Shown here: one piece after another, positions 1 through 5,172 of the stretch
Position numbering within the stretch: position 1 is the first letter of the stretch
How the letters are laid out: every line of letters starts with the position of its first letter
From: Globobulimina sp.
Taxonomy: Eukaryota > Foraminifera > Rotaliida
DNA: 5,172 bases
Assembly (NCBI GenBank): GCA_003354225.1
Contig: PIVH01000686.1
Location: forward strand, 1 to 5,172
Direction: 5' to 3'
Notes under the pieces: model-generated
Told to the model about the DNA's origin: nothing
Databases searched by the model: none
What the model saw: only the letters and a program-made list of their open reading frames with translations
Translations under genes and position numbers: made by a program

Positions 1-1
1 A

Positions 2-3000
2 AATGAAAAAATATCTCAAGTATTTATTGATGCGGTGCGTTCCAACAAATATGATATAATCCAATCCATTCTACAATACTACAAAAATAATAACGATGCG
101 AACACTTTAGAAAATATCATCAATTCTCCAGGATATTTAGGTATATATTTGTTTCATGTTTTATTATTGCTCACAGTCACACTTTGTAACAACAACAAAA
201 AGGAAATACATCATTGTTGGCAGTCTGTGCTGTTTCTGGTTCACTAAAAATTGCCAATTTGTTAATCAAACATGGAGCTGACATAACGTTACAAAATGCA
301 TATTGTCGCACTGCATTACACATTTCTTCTCAGAAAGGGCATATTGAAATCATTAAAATGTTGTTAAATATCATGAAAGATACAATACAAAGTCATTTAA
401 TTCGCGAATTGGATAAAGATCTGAATAGTGCTTTGCATTTAAGCTGTTTAACAAAACAATATTCGGCCTCAGAATTATTAATCAATTTTGATTCTGGCAT
501 TGTTAATCAACAGAATGCGGACGGAACCACCCCATTAATGATTGTATGTGCGGCGCAACAAAAGTCAACAAAATCAAATCAACATTCTGCACTAAATGAT
601 ATGCTGATTATTTTATTAAATCACTGTTCAAATTCAGATATAAATAAAACAGATTGGAAATTTCAAACTGCTTTACACTATGCGTGCAAGTCAGGGAATG
701 CAGTCTGTGTTGATATTTTATTAAAACATGATATCGATCCGTTTGTGTTTGATTACAACGGACAAAGTTCGTTGCATATTGCTGCGGAGAATGGACATTT
801 TAATATTTTAAAACGAATCTGCCAATATAGCTATAATCGGGATTCACAAATATCAATATTTGACCATACAGATAACAAAGGACGTACTGCTTTGCATATT
901 TGTGCAGGTATTGTAAAAGTTTGGTATTTAAATTCTATACACTTTGTATACACAAAATTAAGGCAATGAGTTCAAAGAATGTGCCGCTTACTTAATATCT
1001 ATTGGCGCTGATGCAACTATTCTGGATTATAATTTATGTAATGCTCATTCGCATGCTTTGTATTGTGGTCATTGGACTGACCAATGTCCCGTACAAGTCA
1101 TCGAAGAAAAAAAGGAGGAGTTTCATAATTTTGTGACTGATCAAGCGGAGAAGAATGGAAACAATGATGTTTCGTTTATGAATCCAAATGTAAGTAAAAC
1201 AAATATTAATCCCTTGGAAAAAGCATCACATTTAGAAACGAAGAGAAATGCATCGATGGTTAAATTTAGAATTCAATGCGATACCACACCCAAACAATAT
1301 TTATGTATTATTGGCAATTGTAAACAATTAGGTATGCTGTGTTATGTATATGTTATTTTTCTTTTATATATTCACATCAAATTAAAAAAACAGGAAACTG
1401 GAATGTTACGCAAGGCGTTAAAATGTATCGGAATAGAATGCCAACAGTTTTGTTTTATGTTCCATGGTGTTATCAAATTTAATACAAATTTAATTTTGTA
1501 GGCAATGAGTGACTGTGATGATGGATTCGAAGCAGAAACTAAAGATTTGATGGCGAGCACACTCTCATTGGAGGGTGAAATTGTGACGACATGGATCGCT
1601 GAAATCGCACTACCAAAAGGCATTAATATCAAATATCGATATATTGTCCGTAATTATTCATCTTTAGAATTAATAGAATCACTGCCAACAGAACGAAATG
1701 CGACAATCAACGAATCGATGATTTTGGATGATGGTGTATTTGGAGTAACTGTTCCAAGACATTCGTATCAAAACCAATTCTCTCCATTACCCTCTCCAAT
1801 ACACAAACAAGTGTCACATAATCGTACCCAATCAAATGATTTTAATTTCATTGCCGATTATTTTGCATTTAACGCATCTGAGGACAATTTACAAGCAATT
1901 AATATTACCAAACTAGCAAAAGAAGCGTGCGCACCGAAAAGATATGTACAGTCTGGTTGGTTGGTATCCGACGCACAGTTACAACTCCGTTTGGGTCACA
2001 TGACAACGCCTCGAAAAAGAGCAGCATTGGTCGTCAATAATAATTTCTGCATTGACCGAATTGTAATACGTTCCGGTTATATAAATGTAAACAGACATCG
2101 AGGCATTTATATCACCGTTCAATTACCCATCAAAGCTGAGAATAAATTAAAAGTATACAAATTCCAAGCAAACCAACGAGACATCAATGCGTTATGTTCC
2201 TTGGAATTGGAATTCTTTCCTCGTTGTGGCGCCGCCATCGCGCGCGTCTTTGTATTGCCGTCGCAGATAGCAAATAATAGCGGTGCTTTGACCGTGGCAT
2301 TGCTGTCGTCACCAAATGGTTTATTGATTGGCGAATTTAATTTTGAATATATGCTAATTCAACCATTCAAACACAGACATTGCGGCAATATTTTATTCAA
2401 AACATTTAGAAATCAAAATAAATACAACAGCGGCATATTAATTGGACATCGCGGCACTGGCTCTGGGAAATCAGCGCTGTTACCGGGTCCCCGAAGGACG
2501 CACATCAAAGAAAACACAATTTTGGCATTCCATGCGGCGCAATCTTTTGGTGCTGACTATGTCGAATTCGACGTGCAATTGACCAAAGACAAAATTCCAA
2601 TCATTTATCATGACTTTTTATTCCCAGTCAAGCCGTTTAAAATACCAATCAATAAAATAACATTTGCGGAGCTGAAACAATATAATAAACAGATAACAAA
2701 ACAGAGAAAGCCGTTGACGTCCAAACGAAGCATGAATGTGATAGCAAATTTAAAGAGTGGCAGTAATAAAATTGGGAACAAATTGGAGGTTGAAATGTTA
2801 ATACGCGCACTCACTCCGCCGCCGCCACAGAGAATGCAAAACATTAAACAGTTTAATTCTTTTTTGGAGGACCACTTTTGTTGTTTGGCAGATGTGTTCA
2901 AATTGGCACCAATCAATTTAGGCTTCAACATAGAAATAAAATATCCCCTTTATTCGGAATGTGTTGATGATGGAATTGAAAATGTAGTCGATGTGAATGA

Positions 3001-3424
3001 ATATGTGGATGAAATATTAAAAATTGTGTTTGATTATGCATTCAGTTCGGATCGTTATATTATATTTTCATCATTTCATCCGGATATTTGTATACATTTA
3101 GCATTGAAACAGCCTCAATTTCCTGTCTTATTTTTAACAGAAGGCGGTAAAAAGCCAAGATTTGATGTTCGATGTTCTTCATTGAGCAATGCAATAAAAT
3201 TTGCAAAATCACATCGCTTATTCGGAGTGGTAACAAATGTGAAGGCTATTTTAGAAGCACCGCATTTGATTGACATTGTCCATAAATATGGCCTAATTTT
3301 ATTAACATACGGCAAGGAAAATAATGATAAAAAATATATTGACTTACAAATGCATTATAACATTGATGGCTTAATATCTGATCATGTTCAATATGTGAGA
3401 CAGCATTTGGATTCAAAACAATAA
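2..3424 (+). CDS. GPCPD1: GPCPD1/GDE1-like glycerophosphocholine phosphodiesterase with ankyrin repeats and CBM20 domain (5' partial, five exons)
   Basis: The inferred exons are 2-140, 203-907, 963-1331, 1394-1446 and 1502-3424, giving 1062 residues (numbered from the codon at nt 2) and a TAA stop. The reading frame is open at the left edge, so the true start is upstream. Ankyrin repeats fill residues ~48-310. A CBM20-like domain spans ~380-472, with the LGNWN signature at 404-408, W453 and YRYIV at 467-471. A middle region containing SGWL (573-576) resembles the linker domain of animal GPCPD1. The GDPD domain runs from ~733 to the end: HRG (H738, R739), ENT (E759), EFD (E777, D779), HD (H792, D793), EIK (E900, K902), FSSF (944-947) and DGLISD (1044-1049). 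All the expected metal-binding and catalytic positions of the family appear intact. Known family chemistry is hydrolysis of glycerophosphocholine to choline and glycerol-3-phosphate, normally in the cytosol. Fungal Gde1 has SPX and ankyrin domains, while animal GPCPD1 has CBM20; an upstream SPX domain is possible but not visible. Catalytic class is near certain; substrate is inferred. Confidence 0.92.
141..202 (+). other. Intron 1 of the GPCPD1-like gene (62 nt, phase 1)
   Basis: The donor is TTAG|GTATAT and the acceptor is AAAAAG|GAAATA. Removing it joins SPGYLG to NTSLLAVC in frame and restores the start of an ankyrin repeat. Unspliced, the frame runs to a stop at 248. The intron is T-rich in the middle and has a TAAC (187-190) that could be a branch site. 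Confidence 0.85.
203..1060 (+). other. Ankyrin-repeat region of the GPCPD1-like protein
   Basis: This stretch, interrupted by intron 2 (908-962), encodes about seven ankyrin repeats. They begin near residues 48 (LLAVCAVSGSLKIANLLIKH), 79 (CRTALHISSQKGHIEIIKML), 117, 151 (DGTTPLMIVCA), 197 (FQTALHYACKSGN), 231 (GQSSLHIAAENGH) and 271 (KGRTALHICAG). The last one continues across intron 2 into NEFKECAAYLISIGAD. A partial repeat-like helix pair (SQVFIDAVRSNKYDIIQSIL) precedes them in exon 1. The fourth repeat carries an insertion of about 12 polar residues rich in K, S, Q and N. In this family ankyrin repeats are known from fungal Gde1. A protein-interaction or regulatory role is inference. Confidence 0.9.
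908..962 (+). other. Intron 2 of the GPCPD1-like gene (55 nt, phase 1)
   Basis: The donor is GCAG|GTATTG and the acceptor is ATTAAG|GCAATG. Splicing joins TALHICAG to NEFKECAAYLISIGAD, completing one ankyrin repeat. The downstream frame then matches the open frame running to intron 3. Without splicing the frame stops at 967-969. Confidence 0.87.
1332..1393 (+). other. Intron 3 of the GPCPD1-like gene (62 nt, phase 1)
   Basis: The donor is TTAG|GTATGC and the acceptor is AAACAG|GAAACT. Splicing turns IIGNCKQLG plus a downstream segment into the conserved CBM20 motif LGNWN, which is strong support for these exact junctions. The intron ends in an A-rich stretch rather than a pyrimidine tract. 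Confidence 0.88.
1447..1501 (+). other. Intron 4 of the GPCPD1-like gene (55 nt, phase 0; donor uncertain)
   Basis: An intron is required: the exon 4 frame stops at TAA 1480-1482, and the large 3' frame opens only after about 1502. The acceptor TTTTGTAG|GCAATG at 1501 is the best in the region. Phase 0 is then forced, because the other phases meet TGA at once. The preferred donor is CCAACA|GTTTTG, giving 55 nt, within the size range of the other introns. Alternatives are GTTAAA at 1417 or GTTCCA at 1459 with the same acceptor, or GTATCG at 1425 with the AG at 1508-1509. Exon 4 would be only 53 nt with the preferred donor. Confidence 0.6.
2432..3412 (+). other. GDPD catalytic domain (TIM-barrel glycerophosphodiester phosphodiesterase)
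   Basis: The domain opens with the IGHRG strand and a Gly/Ser-rich loop before KENTILAFHAA. It continues through GADYVEFDVQLTKDKIP and IIYHD, then a basic, low-complexity insertion of about 90 residues (including a PPPP run near residue 862), and resumes at GFNIEIKYP. The second half shows IIFSSFHPDICIHLAL, PVLFLTEGG, LILLTYG and DGLISDHVQYVRQ, which are typical late strands of the barrel. H738 and H792 are the expected catalytic histidines; E759, E777, D779 and E900 sit where family members bind the metal and substrate. The lysine-rich insertion sits between the early barrel strands and EIK, where eukaryotic members commonly vary in length. Confidence 0.95.
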
Positions 3425-3437
3425 TCTTAATTAATTC

Positions 3438-3443
3438 AATAAA
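3438..3443 (+). promoter_or_regulatory. Poly(A) signal of the GPCPD1-like gene
   Basis: A perfect AATAAA lies 14 nt after the TAA stop. It is followed by a T-rich, GT-containing tract at about 3454-3474, which fits a downstream element. The 3' UTR would be only a few tens of bases. Confidence 0.65.
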
Positions 3444-3482
3444 GTATACGCACTTTTTGTTTTGTTTCTTTTTGTAAAGTTG

Positions 3483-3521
3483 ATGGAGTTGACGGTTAAT
3501 TTCATAACGTCTTAAATGTAA
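3483..3521 (+). promoter_or_regulatory. Two tiny upstream ORFs before the membrane-protein gene
   Basis: ATG at 3483 opens a 10-codon ORF (MELTVNFITS) ending at TAA 3513-3515. Overlapping the end of that stop, ATG at 3516-3518 is followed directly by TAA at 3519-3521, a start-stop element. Both precede the main ATG at 3544. They could dampen translation if the transcript starts upstream of 3483, but the transcription start is unknown and such short ORFs occur by chance. Confidence 0.3.
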
Positions 3522-3543
3522 AAGATTTTTTCTACTAAAAGAC

Positions 3544-5117
3544 ATGGAGCAAGTTGATGGTGATTCTAACACAGTACAAAAATGGGACTCAGATAAACAA
3601 TACGAAGAAAAAGAAATGAGAAACCATACTGATTGTAAGAGCGAAATAGAACATGATGATGGTGATACTAACACAGTACAAAAATGGGACACCGATAAAA
3701 AATACGATCGTATAGTGAATATTAAGAGTGATGCTTACGAGCTATATTCTTACGGGAGTGATTCTTATGAGAAAAGCATATGCGTATGCTGCAAAGTAAA
3801 ACTCATCAAATCTAAGTCCTATATGATTAGTGAACCCCTATATGACCCACATGAATGTTTTCAGTATATCCCAAGCAAAGCGTCATTGTCGAAAGCTTCA
3901 ATAAGGTGGTTGATTGTGACAATGCTCTTATTGTTATGTGGCATACCATTATGTATGGTGATGTTTTGTGCCGTTATACTATTCATACCATTATCAATGG
4001 AATTGATTGGCGCTTATTTTATATACATTCTATCCATGGCAGCATTGCCTTTTTTATACACACTCAATATCATTCATATTTATCCAGTTCCGTCATATGC
4101 ATTTCTCTCCGTTTTCCCATTTGTTATGTCGATTGTATTTCGAGATGCAATAGCATTCCAGTTACAAATTCGGGAAAAGATTCAAAATTGCATTGGAAGC
4201 AAATACAATAAACGTATTTATTGTGGTTTTAATTTGCGGAAATGGCTTGGTTGCAACCGAGCTGTGTTAGATTGTTTTAAAATATCTGATTTGCTCTTGA
4301 ATTTTGCAAATGAATATCATATTTGGGGTGTCACACTCAATGATTATTGCCCTTTTGGTGCAGTAGACCTCACAAATATTCAGAATTCAGAGGCGACACT
4401 ATTTCTGAATATAATGAGACCATTGAATACAAAATTTAACGATGGCGGTTTTTTTTCATTCGAACAGAGCTGGAAAGTGTACAATCTCTCTGAGAAATTG
4501 ATGTGTTCCGTCATGTTGGCATGCTGTATATTATATGTTTCAGGACCAGCTGTTTATTATATTATTACAAAAGCCATGATGCATTCCAAAATAGTATCGG
4601 CTGTATTCCTTATGATTGAAGTTTCACAATTTGTTTTGGGAATGATTTTGAATGTCATCACTGTTTATTCCATAACAATGTACACTGAAATTGTGTTTTA
4701 TCGACTACGTAAGTATCACGATTACATCCTCATTCAATGGAAAGAAGTAACAGTCAAACAGCTGCCATTGGATCTTATTTAACTATGAATGATAATCTTC
4801 AGGTTTGGTTTGAAAATTGGTCACGAATTCAGCAACTGGGAACAATTTATTTTGAAAACAGAAAATCGTGGATATTTGGTGTGATACTAACCGTTGTTGC
4901 AGGAATTGCCATGGTTTTGTATAATGTTATTTATTTACAGGACTGGTTCAATGAAAATATAATAGCTATATTTTGCGGATTATTATATTTTATAATGGCA
5001 TTTATACGATTGCTATTGGTCTCAATTCAATTTTCAAAATTACAGCAGAAACACATTCATTTGCTTCAACTGCAACAGTTGTTTCTAACACATAACTTGT
5101 TGAAGCATAACATGTAG
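3544..5117 (+). CDS. Multi-pass membrane protein of unknown family (two exons)
   Basis: The inferred exons are 3544-4708 and 4762-5117, giving 506 residues ending in tandem TAG-TAG. The start ATG has purine at -3 and G at +4, and an in-frame stop lies 37 nt upstream. Residues 1-120 are soluble, acidic at first (a 34-residue unit present twice), then Lys-rich with a C-V-C-C cluster at 80-83. Hydrophobic segments lie at about 122-149, 152-174, 183-199, 319-341, 349-378, 424-447 and 454-477. A soluble, Cys- and Lys/Arg-containing stretch (200-318) separates the third and fourth, and residues 478-506 form a Gln/Leu/His-rich tail. Seven segments and a long third-to-fourth loop could suggest a receptor-like fold. 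However, I see no diagnostic motif of GPCRs, gustatory-receptor-like proteins, transporters or channels, and orientation is ambiguous by the positive-inside rule. No function is assigned. Confidence 0.78.
3556..3605 (+). repeat. Direct repeat copy 1 (50 nt) in the membrane-protein N-terminus
   Basis: It encodes DGDSNTVQKWDSDKQY and matches copy 2 at 46 of 50 positions by direct counting. The copies are 102 nt (34 codons) apart, so the reading frame is kept. Similarity extends weakly upstream into the start codon region (8 of 12 positions). Confidence 0.9.
3658..3707 (+). repeat. Direct repeat copy 2 (50 nt) in the membrane-protein N-terminus
   Basis: It encodes DGDTNTVQKWDTDKKY. The differences from copy 1 fall in three codons and all change the residue (Ser to Thr twice, Gln to Lys). 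The sequence between and after the copies has diverged much more. Confidence 0.9.
4709..4761 (+). other. Intron of the membrane-protein gene (53 nt, phase 1)
   Basis: The donor CTAC|GTAAGT is a textbook eukaryotic 5' splice site, and the acceptor is AAACAG|CTGCCA. Splicing joins FYRL to P-AIGSYLTMNDNL in frame and adds two strong hydrophobic segments that lie in another frame of the genomic sequence. Without splicing the protein would end at 4782 after a polar tail. The nearer AG at 4752-4753 is in the wrong phase. A TAAC at 4748-4751 could be a branch site. Confidence 0.8.
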
Positions 5118-5172
5118 TAGGTCGAGCCTGGTTCTAGGGTTGAACTAAGGGTTTTTTAAGTAAAGTTTTAAA
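5118..5172. other. 3' flank of the membrane-protein gene
   Basis: A second TAG directly follows the stop. The remaining bases hold a G/T-containing stretch and an AT-rich end, but no AATAAA, so the poly(A) site is probably beyond the window or uses a variant signal. Confidence 0.5.

Larger units (their letters stand above)
1256..1651 (+). other. CBM20-like (starch-binding-type) domain, split by introns 3 and 4
   Basis: Residues 380-472 begin VKFRIQCDTTPKQYLCIIGN and pass across intron 3 into LGNWNVTQGVKM. They end with TTWIAEIALPKG and IKYRYIV. This follows the CBM20 pattern: a first beta strand, a glycine-rich turn before LG-W, a Trp-containing strand, and a closing Y-K/R-Y strand. Animal GPCPD1 has the same domain in the same place before its catalytic domain. 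The loop between LGNW and the second Trp is longer than I recall in the animal proteins, and its exact sequence depends on how intron 4 is spliced. Glycan or glycogen binding is inferred from the family and is not shown here. Confidence 0.83.
3425..3543. other. Short intergenic spacer between the two genes
   Basis: This 119-nt stretch holds the poly(A) signal and T-rich tract of the upstream gene. It must also hold the promoter and 5' leader of the downstream gene unless the two are co-transcribed. No clear TATA box or other core promoter element is visible. The downstream gene frame has a stop (TAA 3505-3507) and no ATG between that stop and 3544, supporting 3544 as its start. Confidence 0.6.

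Noticed and set aside
961-1510. Identical 11-nt string AGGCAATGAGT at the acceptors of introns 2 (961-971) and 4 (1500-1510)
   Set aside because: An 11-mer match is expected by chance in 5 kb of AT-rich DNA, and the two copies are read in different phases, so I do not treat it as a repeat family.
2444-2474. P-loop-like GTGSGKS in the GPCPD1-like protein
   Set aside because: It does not fit GxxxxGK[ST] (the first Gly position is Arg), and it lies in the loop right after the catalytic HRG of the GDPD domain, where Gly/Ser-rich loops are usual.
2608-2931. 107-codon open frame on the minus strand
   Set aside because: It lies entirely opposite the GDPD coding region and shows no protein-like features of its own.
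3246-3692. 148-codon open frame on the minus strand across the spacer
   Set aside because: It overlaps the conserved C-terminus of gene 1 and the start of gene 2. Its peptide is low-complexity, and its internal repeat is only the reverse image of the direct repeat in gene 2.
3855-4211. 118-codon frame on the + strand inside gene 2
   Set aside because: It is an overlapping frame within the hydrophobic coding region, with no support beyond the absence of stops.
4449-4456. Run of eight T in gene 2 as a possible frameshift or sequencing error
   Set aside because: The frame is open and hydropathy is coherent on both sides of the run, so no indel needs to be assumed.
5133-5157. Telomere-like CTAGGG / TAAGGG strings
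   Set aside because: Only two imperfect, non-tandem occurrences are present; this is not a telomeric or interstitial repeat array.
1-5172. Bacterial, CRISPR, tRNA/rRNA or transposon features
   Set aside because: No repeat array, terminal inverted repeats, transposase motif, cloverleaf or rRNA-like segment was seen, and the spliced gene structure is eukaryotic.

Overview
The window looks like a compact, AT-rich nuclear segment from a eukaryote, probably a protist or another small-genome lineage. The evidence is that both genes can only be read through if short introns (53-62 nt, GT...AG) are removed. In addition, an AATAAA poly(A) signal follows the first stop codon, and no bacterial ribosome-binding sites or operon features are seen. 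The standard genetic code is sufficient: the stops are TAA in gene 1 and TAG-TAG in gene 2, with no in-frame stop inside the inferred exons. I cannot name the species or clade from the sequence.

Layout: (1) Positions 2-3424, + strand, hold the 3' part of a large gene in five inferred exons (2-140, 203-907, 963-1331, 1394-1446, 1502-3424). It encodes at least 1062 residues of a glycerophosphodiester phosphodiesterase of the GPCPD1/GDE1 group. The domain order is ankyrin repeats, then a CBM20 starch-binding-type domain, a family-specific middle domain, and a catalytic GDPD domain. The N-terminus lies upstream of the window. (2) Positions 3425-3543 are a 119-nt intergenic spacer with a poly(A) signal, a T-rich tract and two tiny upstream ORFs. 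(3) Positions 3544-5117, + strand, hold a second gene in two inferred exons (3544-4708 and 4762-5117). It encodes a 506-residue multi-pass membrane protein (about seven hydrophobic segments) of unknown family, with a duplicated acidic motif at its N-terminus. (4) Positions 5118-5172 are 3' flank with nothing recognisable.

The two genes are in the same orientation and close together, but nothing in the sequence links them functionally. Gene 1 should release choline and glycerol-3-phosphate from glycerophosphocholine. Gene 2 is an orphan membrane protein. The most interesting points are the ankyrin + CBM20 + GDPD architecture, which combines the accessory domains of the fungal and animal enzymes, and the unidentified seven-segment membrane protein.
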